Assembly: GCA_023819035.1 (NCBI GenBank)
Contig: JAMWCL010000004.1
Coordinates: forward strand, 1 to 52,716
DNA length: 52,716 bases
Direction of reading: 5' to 3'
From: Candidatus Omnitrophota bacterium
GTDB taxonomy: Bacteria > Omnitrophota > Gorgyraeia > Gygaellales > Profunditerraquicolaceae
Shown here: in pieces, positions 16,209 through 25,772 of the stretch
Position numbering within the stretch: position 1 is the first letter of the stretch
How the letters are laid out: every line of letters begins with the position of its first letter
Notes under the pieces: model-generated
What the model saw: only the letters and a program-made list of their open reading frames with translations
Databases searched by the model: none
Told to the model about the DNA's origin: nothing
Translations under genes and position numbers: made by a program

Positions 16209-17164
16209 TGTATTGCAAGCTTTATTGCAGCAATTAATGAGGAAGGATCAGCTAATTCAGTCCCGGCAATATCAAAGGCTGTTCCGTGTAAAGGAGATGT
16301 TCTGATAAAATCAAGACCTAAAGTAAGATTTACTCCTATTTCGTAAGAAAGTAATTTTAAAGGTATCAAAGCCTGATCATGATACATAGCAACTACACAA
16401 TCATACTGCTTCTGATATGTCCTAGATATAGCTACATCCGAAGGTAAAGGACCATCAATATATTTTATTATTCTTTTTAAATTTTTAACTGCTGGTTTTA
16501 TGATTCTCTCTTCTTCATTACCTAAAAGCCCATTATCAGAGGCATGAGGATTCAATCCACAAATTACCAGATGCGGTTCTTTAATTAAGAATAACTTTTT
16601 TAATGCCTTGTAGCTTAAAAGGGTAGTTTTATATATTTTATCCTGTGTCAAAGTCGAAGGAACATCTCTTAAGGGAAGATGCCGGGTCACCAGACTAATT
16701 TTTAATTTATTATTCAGAAGCATCATCACCAAATCTTGGTTATTAAAGTTAGATGAGAAATACTCTGTATGTCCCACGTAGGGAAAGCCTGCCAGATTTA
16801 TTGCCTTTTTAGAAATCGGACAGGTAACCAGACAATCTATTTTCTTAGCTCTTATTAACTCTAAAGCCCGATCAAGATACTCAATTGATGCTCTTCCATA
16901 TTCTGATTTTATTTTTCCAAATCGAAAGTAACGATGGTTAACATTATTTAAATCTATAAAATTTATATCTTTTAGTTCTAACTGACAAATCTTAAGTGAT
17001 TTACTAAATACCCATCTATCTCCAATAATATAGAATCTTGCAGGTTTATCAATTATCTTTAATGCCTTAGCAATTATTAATGGTCCGATGCCTGATGGAT
17101 CCCCCATCGTGATACCTACCCTAATCAGAGAAGATCTTGATATACGCCTTCTTTTTAAGTTCAT
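16181..17164 (-). CDS. pdxA: 4-hydroxythreonine-4-phosphate dehydrogenase
   Basis: This 327-residue enzyme oxidises 4-phosphohydroxy-L-threonine in pyridoxal 5'-phosphate synthesis. VGITMGDPSGIGPLI opens the fold. The metal-binding histidines appear in PYVGHTEYF (about 145), CGLNPHASDNG and AMYHDQALIPLK. The chosen ATG has GAGGTG before it and overlaps the upstream surA-like gene by 44 nt. PdxA2-type paralogs exist, but the pairing with rsmA favours PdxA. Confidence 0.94.
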   Translation of the reverse strand: MNLKRRRISRSSLIRVGITMGDPSGIGPLIIAKALKIIDKPARFYIIGDRWVFSKSLKICQLELKDINFIDLNNVNHRYFRFGKIKSEYGRASIEYLDRALELIRAKKIDCLVTCPISKKAINLAGFPYVGHTEYFSSNFNNQDLVMMLLNNKLKISLVTRHLPLRDVPSTLTQDKIYKTTLLSYKALKKLFLIKEPHLVICGLNPHASDNGLLGNEEERIIKPAVKNLKRIIKYIDGPLPSDVAISRTYQKQYDCVVAMYHDQALIPLKLLSYEIGVNLTLGLDFIRTSPLHGTAFDIAGTELADPSSLIAAIKLAIQCTLNLRRV

Positions 17165-18026
17165 CTAACCACCTCGTTATCTCCTTATGGATTTTTTCTT
17201 CGAAAAGAAAGGCATAAATCTCATCCTGAGCTTCAGATAAGCTTTTATGACGATAAGGAATAATATTATATAATTTAAATATATAAAAATTATCTTCAAC
17301 CTTAATAGGAAAGGAAACCTGTCCTAAGTTTAGGTTAAATAAAATATCCTCAAGTTCTTTTTTTAACTCTCTGTCTTTAGAAACAGAGAGTTGTTCTATA
17401 TTTAGAGAGTAATTCTTTACTAATTCTGTAAAATCTAAACCTTTATTTAATTCCGCGTATAATTCTTTGGCAACATTTTCATCCTTAACCTTTATATACA
17501 TAAATTCCCTTTTTTCTGGTTCAATCAGATTATCTTTATTTTTTTGATAGAATTCAGTAACCTCGGATGGCTTAACCATGATTTTATTTTTTATCTTTGT
17601 CTCAATTAGATTAGCGATTAAAAATTGTTCTTTAATTCTTTTTTCTATGTCTGCCTGGGTTAATCCTTGATTAGTTAAGGCATGTTGGAATTCTAAGTCA
17701 GAGGAAAAACCTCTTTTTATCTGTTCTATCCTTGCTCTAATTCTATTTTCATCAATCTGAATATTTTCTTTATTAGCTTCCCGAAGAATAAGTTTTTCTT
17801 CAATAAGTCTTTCTAATAGTTCTTTTTTCATTAATTGCATTTTATCCTCAAAGACATCCTCCTCATAACCTGAGATTGACTGCATGCGAATAAAATTATA
17901 AAAATTATCCAAATCAGCCTGTGTAATTACTTCTTTATCTACAATAGCAATAATTCTATCTTGAGCAGATAAAGGATAAGACAAGATGAATCCTGCCAAT
18001 AGAATAAATACTATTAACTTACGCAT
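17121..18026 (-). CDS. SurA-like periplasmic chaperone
   Basis: This 301-residue secreted protein would help outer-membrane protein folding. A signal peptide (about 1-21) is followed by a SurA N-domain: IIAIVDKEVITQADLDNF, LIEEKLILREANKENIQID and a helical region to about 155. A parvulin-like segment comes next (EKREFMYIKVKDENVAKELYAEL...DFTELVKNYS), then YRHKSLSEAQDEI. The parvulin core is diverged and may be catalytically weak. Pairing with mfd is seen in several diderm phyla. It overlaps mfd by 8 nt. Confidence 0.82.
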   Translation of the reverse strand: MRKLIVFILLAGFILSYPLSAQDRIIAIVDKEVITQADLDNFYNFIRMQSISGYEEDVFEDKMQLMKKELLERLIEEKLILREANKENIQIDENRIRARIEQIKRGFSSDLEFQHALTNQGLTQADIEKRIKEQFLIANLIETKIKNKIMVKPSEVTEFYQKNKDNLIEPEKREFMYIKVKDENVAKELYAELNKGLDFTELVKNYSLNIEQLSVSKDRELKKELEDILFNLNLGQVSFPIKVEDNFYIFKLYNIIPYRHKSLSEAQDEIYAFLFEEKIHKEITRWLDELKKKAYIKIFSD

Positions 18027-19917
18027 TAACCAACCCTGCTTTTTTAAAAGTATTGATTGCTTCCTTTAATAATCTACAGTAAAGGTCAAATCCTACCGCA
18101 GCAATAAAGCCATGTTGTTGTTCTCCTAAAAGATTACCTGCTCCTCTCAATTCTAAATCCTCCATAGCAATCTTAAAACCTGCTCCTAATTGGGTGTAGG
18201 ACTGAATTACCCGAAGCCTTCTTCTTGCCTCTGTATCTAAAACTTCATCTTTGGGGATCAAAAAATATGCATATGCGGGTTTATCAAACCTTCCTACCCT
18301 CCCCCGTAATTGATGTAGATCAGCTAAACCAAATGTATGGGCATCATTTACAATAATCGTATTAACATTTGGAATGTCTATTCCAGATTCAATGATAGCA
18401 GTACTAATCAAAACATCAATATTACCTTTTAAAAAATCAAGCATAATTTTCTCTAATATACAAGCAGGCATCTGACCGTGAGCAACAGCAAGCTTTGTTT
18501 GAGAAGGACAGATCTTGCTGATCCTTTCTTTAATCTTCTCAATATCCTTAATGCGATTATGCACAAAATAGACTTGACCTTTTCTTTCCAATTCTTTCAT
18601 AATTGCCTGACGAATTAAATCTTCATCATATTCTACCACAATCGTAGTGATTGGCAATCTATTTGGTGGTGGTGTATTTATTACCGAAAGGTCTTTAGCA
18701 TCCATGAGACTCATATATAAGGTTCGTGGTATAGGTGTAGCGGTAAGGGTAAGTACATCGGTAGTTAATCTTAAAACCTTTAATTTTTCCTTTGCCCTAA
18801 CACCAAAACGCTGTTCCTCATCAATGATCACTAAACCTAAGTCTTTAAATCTTACATCATCCGAAAGCAAACGATGGGTTCCGATTACAATATCTACTAT
18901 TCCCTGAGTAATTCCTTCAATGATGCGTTTTTGCTCTTTATAACTTTTAAAGCGACAAAGTAGCTCAATATTAATGGGGAAATCCTTCATCCGAGTAGTA
19001 AAATTATGGAAATGCTGTTCTGCCAGAATGGTAGTAGGCACAAGGTAGGCTACCTGTTTATTATCCATAACTGCCTTAAATGCTGCGCGCATAGCCACCT
19101 CGGTTTTTCCGTATCCTACATCACCACAGATAAGTCTATCCATAGGTTTAGGCGATTCCATATCCTGTTTTACTTGTTGGGTGACAATTATCTGGTCGGG
19201 TGTCTCCTGATAAGGAAAGCTTGCTTCGAACTGCTTCTGCCACTGGGTGTCTTTAGAGTAAGAAAAACCCGGTACAGACATTCGTAGTGCCTGAAGAGAA
19301 AGTAGTTCCCAAGCTAATTTCTGTATTCCCTTACGGGTTCTCTCTTTGGTTCTTAGCCATTCCTTGGTTCCTAAACGATGAAGCCGGGGTCTTCTTGCTT
19401 GAAAGGCAATGTATTTCTGAACAAGGTGCATGGATTCAACAGGTACATAGAGTTTTTCCTGACGGTCATACTCAATTACTAAATGGTCTTTATATTTATC
19501 CTTTATCTTTATCTTATCCATCCCCAAGAACCTACCTATACCATATTGGTTATGAACCACATAATCTCCCACATTTAAATCTAAAAAATTATCAAGGGGA
19601 AAATCCTCTTTAAATGTTAAGGTTCTAAATTTGGGAGGCCTTTTAATTGGAAGAATAATTACCATCTTATGTTCCCATAGCAGATTGCCATTTAAAGGAT
19701 CAAAGGTTCTTATCAAGTTAAGCTTATCAAATTGAAATTCAATACGGATGGGTAACTCGAAGGTAAAAGGAAAAATATCGATAATACCGCCCCTGCGCGC
19801 AAAATCCCCTTCCTCTAAAACATGTTCCTGTCTTTTATAACCAAAATCAATCAAGGTAGATAAAACCTTCTCTAGATCAAAATTACCCTCAGTATAAAGT
19901 TTTAAAGACTTAAACAT
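18019..19917 (-). CDS. mfd: Short Mfd-type transcription-repair coupling factor
   Basis: This SF2 ATP-dependent translocase of 632 residues compares with about 1,150 for E. coli Mfd. Residues 30-75 match the UvrB-like domain 2/1b (FARRGGIIDIFPF). The RNA polymerase-interaction domain (NVGDYVVHNQYGIGRFLGMD) is at about 115-175, and the motor follows with Walker A GDVGYGKTEVAMRAAF, DEEQRFGV, TATPIPRTLY and the TRG-like motif ELRGAGNLLGEQQHGF. Domains 1a and 3 and the C-terminal domain 7 are missing. Both ends abut real genes (secDF 28 nt upstream; surA overlapping downstream), so this is not a frameshift. DEEQ rather than DEQH separates it from RecG. Confidence 0.88.
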   Translation of the reverse strand: MFKSLKLYTEGNFDLEKVLSTLIDFGYKRQEHVLEEGDFARRGGIIDIFPFTFELPIRIEFQFDKLNLIRTFDPLNGNLLWEHKMVIILPIKRPPKFRTLTFKEDFPLDNFLDLNVGDYVVHNQYGIGRFLGMDKIKIKDKYKDHLVIEYDRQEKLYVPVESMHLVQKYIAFQARRPRLHRLGTKEWLRTKERTRKGIQKLAWELLSLQALRMSVPGFSYSKDTQWQKQFEASFPYQETPDQIIVTQQVKQDMESPKPMDRLICGDVGYGKTEVAMRAAFKAVMDNKQVAYLVPTTILAEQHFHNFTTRMKDFPINIELLCRFKSYKEQKRIIEGITQGIVDIVIGTHRLLSDDVRFKDLGLVIIDEEQRFGVRAKEKLKVLRLTTDVLTLTATPIPRTLYMSLMDAKDLSVINTPPPNRLPITTIVVEYDEDLIRQAIMKELERKGQVYFVHNRIKDIEKIKERISKICPSQTKLAVAHGQMPACILEKIMLDFLKGNIDVLISTAIIESGIDIPNVNTIIVNDAHTFGLADLHQLRGRVGRFDKPAYAYFLIPKDEVLDTEARRRLRVIQSYTQLGAGFKIAMEDLELRGAGNLLGEQQHGFIAAVGFDLYCRLLKEAINTFKKAGLVNA

Positions 19918-19945
19918 AATAATTAAAATCCGATGGTGTCTACAT

Positions 19946-22153
19946 TTATAACCTTATATTTTTACTCTTGTGCTGCCAGGCGAGAACCAAAGGTGAGGCA
20001 ATATAGATGGTAGAATAAACCCCAGAAATAAATCCAATTAGAAGACAAAAGGCAAAGTTATTTAATACCTCTCCCCCATAAAATAAAATAGCAATTACTA
20101 CTAATAAGGTAACTAAAGAGGTAAGTAGTGTTCTACTAAGAGTCTGATTCACACTTAAATTTATAAGATTGTATAAACTATATTTTCGTAGAAGTTGACT
20201 ATTTTCTCTAACTCGGTCATAAATCACAATGGTATCATTAATAGAATATCCAGCAATAGTTAAAAAAGCAGTAATAGTCAGAAGGTCTATCTGTCTACCC
20301 GTAATAGCCATAAAGCCTAAAGCTACTAAGACATCGTGAAAAAGAGCAATTACCCCCGCTACAGCAAAATTAAGGTGTTTAAATCTTAAAGCCACATAAA
20401 TTAAAATTCCCAGTAATGACCAAAGGATCGCCTTTACTGCCTTTACCTTAAGATGTCTTCCTGCTACAGGTCCTACACGTTCTACCCTTAAGATTTGGAT
20501 ATCCTCATCAGGAAAAACCTCCTTTAGTTTTTGGGTAATTAGTTGATTTTTATCCTCAACCGTACGGATTAATAAAACCCGGGGGTTATCTTTAAATTGC
20601 TGTAAAGAGGCGTCTGCTAAGTTTAACTCTTTAAGAATATTACGTACCTTATCTATATCGGGGGTAGATTTAAAACTATATTCCTGTAATTGTCCGCCGG
20701 CAAAATCAATACCGTATGCCTGTTTTCCTCTTTTAAAATAAACAATGAGACCAAAAATAATTACCAATAACGATAAAATATAAAATATTCTTCTTTTTCC
20801 AATAAAATCTAATCTTGCTTCCTTAATAAATCTTAGCATAGGTAAAGAATTCTTCAATAAGCCAAACTCGATAAGTAATTCAAAGATTGTGCGTGTAACT
20901 ATAACCGCAGTAAAAAGACTAGCAATAAGACCGGTGGTTAAGGTTACAGCAAAACCTCTTATGGGACCGGTTCCAAAGATAAATAATAATGCAGAAGCAA
21001 TTATGGTAGTGACATTAGAATCAAATATGGCACTAAAAGCTTTATTATATCCATTGGCAATCGCACTACGTAAAGATCTACCCCCAGCCAATTCTTCTTT
21101 TATTCTTTCGTTAATTAAGACATTTGCATCTACTGCCATACCTAAAGATAAAGCCATCCCGGCAATACCCGGTAAGGTTAAGGTTGCTGAAATACCAAAT
21201 AAAGCAGGTAACATTCCTAATATTCCTAAGATTATAAGGAGATTCAAGATAAGTGCAAAGTCAGCAATGATTCCTGCTGAAAGATAATAAAATGCCATAA
21301 AGATAAAAATCAATATACTTCCAACAATGCTTGCCTTAATCCCTTTTCGAATTGAATCTTGACCTAACAACGGCCCGATTGTCCTTTCTTCTTCTACCCA
21401 CATAGGGGCAGGTAATGCCCCTACCCTTAAGACTAAAGCCAAATCCCTAGCTTCCTCAATATCAAAACGACCTGTAATCACTGCTTCCCCATAAGGAATA
21501 TGTTCCTTTATATTAGGTGCAGATTGAACCTTGCCGTCTAATACTATGGCTAATCTTTTTCCTATATTCTCTGAGGTTATCTTAGAGAATTTCTTTGCTC
21601 CTTCACTGTTAAATTTTAATCCCACTACTGGCTCATTAAATTCGCCTTGGAAACGTACCATCGCATCCACCAAGGTATCGCCGGTTAGAACCGGCTCTTT
21701 TTCTAAAAGCAGTTGTTCTTCAGTGTCATGCACGGTCTTTAACTCATAACCTTCGGGGACATTTCCTTGAAGGGCTTGCTTTATTTTTTCGGGTTCAGAA
21801 CAAACCAATTTGAACTCAAGAAGAGCGGTCCTACCAATTATCTCTATTGCGCGTTCTCTATCAGTAACCCCGGGTAATTGAACAACTATCTCATCCTCAC
21901 CCTGTCGCTGAATATACGGTTCTCTTACCCCAAATTCATCAACTCGATTTCTAATCACCTCTAAAGCTCTTTCTACAACATCTATTTTGGCAAAATCACT
22001 TATCGATTTAGTGTCTACCTTAAGTAGAAGATGTATTCCTCCTTTAAGATCTAAACCTAAGTTAATTCTTCTATTCAATGGAAAAGCAAAATATATACAG
22101 ATTCCCAATACCAGTAAGATAAAAATTAACTTATAGATAATTCGTTTTTTCAT
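19946..22153 (-). CDS. secDF: SecDF fusion, Sec translocon accessory protein
   Basis: This 735-residue inner-membrane protein uses the proton gradient to help pull secreted proteins from SecYEG. The SecD half has TM1, the LGLDLKGGIHLLLKVD motif (about 32-47), a periplasmic P1 domain with IVVQLPGV, and TM2-6 with GMAVDANVLINERIKEEL. The SecF half starts at about residue 445 with its own TM, GIDFAGGQLQEY, and TITAFLTIAGYSINDTIVIYDRVREN. Fused SecDF occurs in several phyla. It follows yajC by 2 nt, the usual order. Confidence 0.96.
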   Translation of the reverse strand: MKKRIIYKLIFILLVLGICIYFAFPLNRRINLGLDLKGGIHLLLKVDTKSISDFAKIDVVERALEVIRNRVDEFGVREPYIQRQGEDEIVVQLPGVTDRERAIEIIGRTALLEFKLVCSEPEKIKQALQGNVPEGYELKTVHDTEEQLLLEKEPVLTGDTLVDAMVRFQGEFNEPVVGLKFNSEGAKKFSKITSENIGKRLAIVLDGKVQSAPNIKEHIPYGEAVITGRFDIEEARDLALVLRVGALPAPMWVEEERTIGPLLGQDSIRKGIKASIVGSILIFIFMAFYYLSAGIIADFALILNLLIILGILGMLPALFGISATLTLPGIAGMALSLGMAVDANVLINERIKEELAGGRSLRSAIANGYNKAFSAIFDSNVTTIIASALLFIFGTGPIRGFAVTLTTGLIASLFTAVIVTRTIFELLIEFGLLKNSLPMLRFIKEARLDFIGKRRIFYILSLLVIIFGLIVYFKRGKQAYGIDFAGGQLQEYSFKSTPDIDKVRNILKELNLADASLQQFKDNPRVLLIRTVEDKNQLITQKLKEVFPDEDIQILRVERVGPVAGRHLKVKAVKAILWSLLGILIYVALRFKHLNFAVAGVIALFHDVLVALGFMAITGRQIDLLTITAFLTIAGYSINDTIVIYDRVRENSQLLRKYSLYNLINLSVNQTLSRTLLTSLVTLLVVIAILFYGGEVLNNFAFCLLIGFISGVYSTIYIASPLVLAWQHKSKNIRL

Positions 22154-22155
22154 TT

Positions 22156-22455
22156 TTAAACTTCCGATTTATTAATTTTATTCTTTATATAAGCAATACA
22201 GTTTTTCTCTAATTCTATCTTTACATTATCGTCTATTCTTAATGTAACGGTCTTTTCTTTAATATTAACTATTGTTCCATGAATACCACCCGTGGTAACT
22301 ACCTCATCATTTTTCTTTAAATTATTCAGCATATCTTGATGCTGTTTTTCTCTTATCTTTTGTGGACGAATCAGTAAGAAATAAAAGATTATAATTATAA
22401 AAATTAATGGTATAAGATTTAAAATAGGATTAACCGCTTGATTCTGAGGTGACAT
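22156..22455 (-). CDS. yajC: Sec translocon accessory subunit YajC
   Basis: This 99-residue single-pass membrane protein associates with SecDF. The hydrophobic segment NLIPLIFIIIIFYFLLIRPQ (about 13-32) ends in the family RPQ motif, followed by the cytoplasmic NNLKKNDEVVTTGGIHGTI. It overlaps the end of rpsP by 26 nt, so translation is probably coupled. Its placement before secDF is standard. Confidence 0.95.
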   Translation of the reverse strand: MSPQNQAVNPILNLIPLIFIIIIFYFLLIRPQKIREKQHQDMLNNLKKNDEVVTTGGIHGTIVNIKEKTVTLRIDDNVKIELEKNCIAYIKNKINKSEV

Positions 22456-22702
22456 GTTTTTGCTCCTTTCTGTAGCGTTTTACTAAACATTCTACAGTCT
22501 CAGAAAGTTGCGCACCATTTTTAATCCAATAATTCAAGCGTTCTAAGTTTATCTTTATCTGTTTATTTATAGGGTTATAGAACCCTAACTCTTCTATAAT
22601 CTTACTATCCCTGGCCCTTCGTGCATCAAAGACACTGATACGAAAATGCGGCCTTTTCTTGGCACCCTTGCCTATTCTTCTTAAACGAATACGGACTGCC
22701 AT
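22430..22702 (-). CDS. rpsP: 30S ribosomal protein S16
   Basis: This 90-residue ribosomal protein of the 30S body begins VRIRLRRIGKGAKKRPHFRI, followed by DARRARDSKIIEELGFYNP. The start has a GGAGGA site. The usual rpsP-rimM-trmD-rplS neighbourhood is absent; instead rpsP sits between trpE and yajC and overlaps yajC by 26 nt. That overlap covers the S16 tail KEQKHVTSESSG. Confidence 0.96.
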   Translation of the reverse strand: MAVRIRLRRIGKGAKKRPHFRISVFDARRARDSKIIEELGFYNPINKQIKINLERLNYWIKNGAQLSETVECLVKRYRKEQKHVTSESSG

Positions 22703-22718
22703 CTTAATCCTCCTTTTA

Positions 22719-24203
22719 TCATCTAATAAGTGCCTCTAACAAAGCTTTTGCCTTATTTATTGATTCAAGATACTCTTTTTTTGGTTGCGAATCAGCCACT
22801 ATTCCTGCACCTGTTTGAATATAAGCAATATTATTCTTAATTAAGATAGTTCTTATAGTAATACAGGTATCCATATTTTCTGAAAAGCTAAAATATCCTA
22901 CACACCCTGCATAGGGTCCGCGTCGGATATTTTCTAATTCGTCAATTATCTCCATCGCCCTGATCTTTGGACTGCCCGTTACTGTACCTGCAGGAAAACA
23001 CGCCTTTAATACATCATAGATATTATATCTTTTATCAATGATTCCTTTTATCTCACTTACCAGATGCATAACATGAGAATATCTTTCCACTTTCATAAAT
23101 TCCTTAACCTCTACTTTACCTATTTTAGAAACCCTGCCTAAATCATTTCTTCCTAGATCCACAAGCATAATATGCTCTGCCTTTTCCTTATTACTATTTA
23201 AAAGTTGCCATTCCAATCTTTTATCTTCTTCTTCTGTGTTTCCACGCGGTCTTGTGCCGGCAATCGGTCGGGTTTCGATTATGCCATCTTCACAACGCAC
23301 AAGCATTTCGGGAGAAGAACCGATAAGGATGATATCTTTTAACTTCAAGAAGAACATATAAGGCGAAGGATTTATATTCCTTAAATCTCGATAAATAAAA
23401 AAAGGTGATTTTTTTATAGGTATCTTAAGTCTTTGTGATAAAACTACTTGAGTAATATCTCCTTTTTTAATATATTCCTTTGCTTTTTTTACTATATTTA
23501 TAAATTCCGATTTTTTAAAATTTGAGGTAATCTTTATTTTTTCTCTTAAATTCTTTACTTGAAGTTTATTATAATTAAGTGGCTTTGAAAGTGTATCATG
23601 GATTGATTCGATTTTTTTAATTGCGGAAATATAAATCCGATGCTTTTTATTTCCTGATAACCTATCTTTTTCAAATATAACATTGTTAACAATCTTTATG
23701 GTATGTTTTATGTGGTCAAAGATTAAAATAGTATCAGTGAGAATAAAAAATGCATCGGGTAATCTTAAATCATCAGGATTTTTATCTGGTATTTCTTCAA
23801 AAAACCTAACAAAATCATAGCCTATATAACCTACAAGACCCCCCCAAAAACGGGGAAGTCCTTTTATATCTACAGCTTTAAAATTCTGCATAAATTTTTT
23901 GATCTCATCTAAAGGGGAGGTGTTGGTAATAAACCTTCTGATTATCTTTTTCTGGGCAAAGATCATCTCAATGTTTTTTTCTTTGCTTTTAAAGATAAAT
24001 GAAGGTCTACTTCCTAAGAATGAATAACGTGCAAGCTTTTCCTGTCCCTCTACGGATTCTAAAAGAAATGCATAATCGTTCTTTTTTATTTTTAGGAAAG
24101 CAGATACCGGTGTATCTAGATCTGCATTTATTTCTTTATAAACAGGGATCACATTATAGTCTCGGGATAATTTTATAAATTCTTTTAGACTTGGATAATA
24201 CAT
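22719..24203 (-). CDS. trpE: Anthranilate synthase component I
   Basis: This 494-residue chorismate-using enzyme forms anthranilate with a glutamine amidotransferase partner. The N-terminal AFLLESVEGQEKLARYSFLG contains the LLES motif linked to tryptophan feedback. The C-terminal catalytic half contains ETRPIAGTRPRG, HIMLVDLGRNDLGRV, CFPAGTVTGSPKIRAMEII and QTGAGIVADS. The LLES motif favours TrpE over PabB. No trpG follows; the downstream gene is rpsP, so the partner must be elsewhere. Confidence 0.93.
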   Translation of the reverse strand: MYYPSLKEFIKLSRDYNVIPVYKEINADLDTPVSAFLKIKKNDYAFLLESVEGQEKLARYSFLGSRPSFIFKSKEKNIEMIFAQKKIIRRFITNTSPLDEIKKFMQNFKAVDIKGLPRFWGGLVGYIGYDFVRFFEEIPDKNPDDLRLPDAFFILTDTILIFDHIKHTIKIVNNVIFEKDRLSGNKKHRIYISAIKKIESIHDTLSKPLNYNKLQVKNLREKIKITSNFKKSEFINIVKKAKEYIKKGDITQVVLSQRLKIPIKKSPFFIYRDLRNINPSPYMFFLKLKDIILIGSSPEMLVRCEDGIIETRPIAGTRPRGNTEEEDKRLEWQLLNSNKEKAEHIMLVDLGRNDLGRVSKIGKVEVKEFMKVERYSHVMHLVSEIKGIIDKRYNIYDVLKACFPAGTVTGSPKIRAMEIIDELENIRRGPYAGCVGYFSFSENMDTCITIRTILIKNNIAYIQTGAGIVADSQPKKEYLESINKAKALLEALIR

Positions 24204-24206
24204 AAT

Positions 24207-24542
24207 TTATTTTATTCTTCTATAAAAACAGGATTTATTACCTGTGTGACAAGCAAAACCTACCTGCTTAACCTTAATCAGGACTGCATCCATATCGCAA
24301 TCATAATAGATAGCTTTCACATACTGATAATTTCCTGAGGTTTGACCCTTGACCCAAAATTCCTTTCGTGAACGCGACCAAAAACAGGTTTTTTTGATTC
24401 TTATCGTTCTGCGTAACGATTCTTTATTCATATAAGCCAGCATCAAAACCTCGTTTGTTTTATAATCCTGGATTATCGCAGGAATTAAACCTTGATTATC
24501 AAATCTTAATTCATCTATATTAAACTTAATCTTTTTTTTCAT
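24207..24542 (-). CDS. hisI: Phosphoribosyl-AMP cyclohydrolase
   Basis: This 111-residue enzyme opens the adenine ring of PR-AMP, the third step of histidine synthesis. The pattern [18 protein letters not shown] (about 52-69), the Zn/Mg site [13 protein letters not shown] and [13 protein letters not shown] are all present. It is the stand-alone form: the HisE pyrophosphohydrolase half of HisIE is not fused and not in the window. It overlaps hisF by 4 nt. Confidence 0.95.
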   Translation of the reverse strand: MKKKIKFNIDELRFDNQGLIPAIIQDYKTNEVLMLAYMNKESLRRTIRIKKTCFWSRSRKEFWVKGQTSGNYQYVKAIYYDCDMDAVLIKVKQVGFACHTGNKSCFYRRIK

Positions 24543-25312
24543 ATCCTTACTGCGATACCCTTTTCTTTTAAATACTGTTTAATTTCTCTTATAGTATATT
24601 GTTGATAATGAAAAATCGATGCTGCCAAAGCAGCATCAGCACCTGTGTTGACAAAAACCTCATAAAAATGTTCAGGCCTACCGGCACCTCCTGAGGCGAC
24701 AACTGGAATATTCACCGCCTCCGTAATCGCCCTAGTTAAATCTAAATCATATCCATCCTTCGTTCCATCTTGATCCATACTAGTTAAAAGGATCTCTCCC
24801 GCACCCCGCCAAGCCACCTCTTTTGCCCATTCTACTGCATCTAAATCTGTAGAGGTTCGTCCTCCATTTATATAAACCTGCCATCTTTCTACCCTTAAAC
24901 CCCTGTCCATGATACTCTTGGCATCAATAGCGACAACAATACATTGACTACCAAATCTACGTGCCGACTCGTTAACTAAATCCGGATATTTTACCGCTGC
25001 AGTATTAATAGAAACCTTATCTGCTCCTGCATTAAGTAAATCCCTGATATCATTTATATCCTTTATTCCACCTCCGACAGTAAAAGGCATATATATATTC
25101 TTAGCTATCTTCTCTACCAGTTCTACCAAGGTTTTTCTCTGCTGGAAACTGGCAGTAATATCTAAAAAGACTAACTCATCTGCCTCCTCTTGCTCATAAA
25201 GTTTAGCTACCTCTACAGGATCTCCTGCATCTTTAAGACCGACAAACCTTACACCTTTTACTACCCGGTTATCTTTTATATCCAAACAAGGAATGATGCG
25301 TTTAGCAAGCAT
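24539..25312 (-). CDS. hisF: Imidazole glycerol phosphate synthase cyclase subunit
   Basis: This 257-residue TIM barrel uses ammonia from HisH to make imidazole glycerol phosphate and AICAR. The N-terminal [17 protein letters not shown] carries the first catalytic Asp, [12 protein letters not shown] is a phosphate site, and [17 protein letters not shown] contains the second catalytic Asp. Its ATG overlaps the stop of the lipoprotein gene (TAATG), which separates it from hisA. Confidence 0.97.
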   Translation of the reverse strand: MLAKRIIPCLDIKDNRVVKGVRFVGLKDAGDPVEVAKLYEQEEADELVFLDITASFQQRKTLVELVEKIAKNIYMPFTVGGGIKDINDIRDLLNAGADKVSINTAAVKYPDLVNESARRFGSQCIVVAIDAKSIMDRGLRVERWQVYINGGRTSTDLDAVEWAKEVAWRGAGEILLTSMDQDGTKDGYDLDLTRAITEAVNIPVVASGGAGRPEHFYEVFVNTGADAALAASIFHYQQYTIREIKQYLKEKGIAVRI

Positions 25313-25761
25313 TACTTTTCTTTCTTATATAAATAATTTTTCAATAAATCCCAGGTTTCTTTGCCTACTTTACCATCTACAGTTAAATTATTTGCCCTCT
25401 GAAATGCCTCAATTGCCTGCCGTGTCTGCCTGCCCATCTTGCCATCTATTGCACCAGGATTAAACCCAGCATTTTTTAAAGCAATCTGTATATCTCTTAC
25501 TGTGGGTTGAGATCTTTTTTCTCGAATAATGGCCTTTTTTTCTGTCTTATCTACCTTTTTACTTAAAATCTCTTCCCTTTCTTTTTCTGCCTCTCTTAGA
25601 GACTCTTTAAGATATTCGATTTGTCGATTCTTCTCTTGGATCTGTGCCTCTAAGGCTTGGATTTGATTCCTTAAACCTTGGATTTGGTAATCCTTAGCGG
25701 TGGTTGCACAACCACTAAGTAAAATTAAAAAAGATAAAGAAATAATTCTTATCTTACCCAT
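25312..25761 (-). CDS. Peptidoglycan-binding lipoprotein within the his run
   Basis: This 149-residue protein has a lipoprotein signal with lipobox LLSGC (Cys about 18), a coiled coil at about 28-75 ([19 protein letters not shown]), a basic linker and a C-terminal PG_binding_1 domain ([20 protein letters not shown]...[11 protein letters not shown]). It is likely membrane-anchored and holds the cell wall. Its function has no obvious link to histidine, yet it lies 11 nt after hisA and overlaps hisF, so it must be co-expressed with them. Confidence 0.88.
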   Translation of the reverse strand: MGKIRIISLSFLILLSGCATTAKDYQIQGLRNQIQALEAQIQEKNRQIEYLKESLREAEKEREEILSKKVDKTEKKAIIREKRSQPTVRDIQIALKNAGFNPGAIDGKMGRQTRQAIEAFQRANNLTVDGKVGKETWDLLKNYLYKKEK

Positions 25762-25772
25762 ATTCCTCCTTT

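Noticed and set aside
19287-19613. Plus-strand 108-codon ORF inside mfd
   Set aside because: It is a shadow of the RNA polymerase-interaction domain of mfd; the sense strand has clear motifs.
18019-19917. RecG helicase instead of Mfd
   Set aside because: DEEQRFGV, the RNA polymerase-interaction domain and the UvrB-like segment are Mfd features.
20889-21287. Plus-strand 132-codon ORF inside secDF
   Set aside because: It is a shadow of the SecDF membrane segments, with Ala/Ile/Lys-rich translation and no ribosome site or domain.
22719-24203. PabB instead of TrpE
   Set aside because: The LLES motif and the length match TrpE.
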